From Alphaproteobacteria bacterium (GTDB lineage Bacteria > Pseudomonadota > Alphaproteobacteria > ATCC43930 > CGMCC-115725): a DNA stretch of 6,312 nucleotides. Both the position numbers and the translations under genes were made by a program. The notes under the pieces were generated by a model, which saw only the letters and a program-made list of their open reading frames with translations, was not told the DNA's origin and made no database searches. The stretch covers positions 1 to 6,312 of the forward strand of contig JAGWIH010000142.1 in assembly GCA_028866355.1 (NCBI GenBank), given 5' to 3'. Shown here piece after piece: positions 6,242 to 6,312 of the stretch (position 1 is its first letter; the number at the start of each line of letters is the position of its first letter).

Positions 6242-6312
6242 ATGAGCCGTCGCGCGCTGGCTGCCGCCTTCGTGTTGGTTGTCGCTGTGGCGCCGGCACA
6301 AGCCGGCGAGGT
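6242..6312 (+). CDS. Start of an exported protein gene (partial)
   Basis: The first 23 codons of a gene cut by the window end. The product begins with a classic signal peptide: MSRR, a hydrophobic core (ALAAAFVLVVAVAP) and a likely signal peptidase I site after AQA, before GE. It is therefore expected in the periplasm or envelope, but the mature protein is not visible and no family can be named. An in-frame ATG at 6230 is also possible, but AAGGA (6225-6229) touches it. The ATG at 6242 has 12 bases of spacing, long but workable, and gives the more typical signal peptide. The gene begins 45 bases after the tRNA with no T-tracted terminator between. Confidence 0.65.
   Translation, partial: MSRRALAAAFVLVVAVAPAQAGE

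Overview
The window is 6.3 kb of GC-rich, densely packed chromosomal DNA. It is most consistent with an alphaproteobacterium, possibly of the Rhodospirillales. The evidence is the IscS/IscA/ferredoxin proteins, the yggT-yggU-folD order, a CCA-encoding tRNA-Ala, and high G+C at third codon positions. The taxonomic call is inference; the gene families are read directly from motifs. No mobile element, CRISPR array or phage gene is visible.

Region 1 (1-2685, + strand) is a compact sulfur/iron-sulfur operon. It holds the 3' end of an IscS-type cysteine desulfurase, an A-type Fe-S carrier (IscA), a 148-residue protein that looks like a shrunken HscA (Hsp70) chaperone, an Isc-type [2Fe-2S] ferredoxin, and the tRNA 2-thiouridylase mnmA. 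Gaps run from a 1-base overlap to 21 bases. Neither iscU nor hscB lies between iscS and fdx, and the Hsp70 relic has lost its nucleotide-binding motifs. The operon therefore looks like an Isc system reduced to sulfur mobilisation, cluster carrying and electron supply. MnmA is a plausible consumer of the IscS persulfide.

Region 2 (2686-4460, + strand) holds argG (arginine biosynthesis). A promoter-like sequence lies so close to its start that the mRNA could be leaderless. A putative terminator follows. Next is a 178-base, partly AT-rich intergenic region with inverted repeats, then a small glycine-zipper lipoprotein gene closed by a very strong intrinsic terminator.

Region 3 (4470-6050, - strand) is a convergent operon read leftwards: yggT (membrane protein), yggU (DUF167) and folD (one-carbon folate metabolism). 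It has a candidate promoter upstream of yggT.

Region 4 (6076-6312, + strand) carries a tRNA-Ala(CGC) gene with its own promoter. Just downstream is the start of a gene whose product begins with a signal peptide, cut off by the window edge.

The most unusual item is the HscA-like miniature protein together with the apparent loss of its client and co-chaperone genes.
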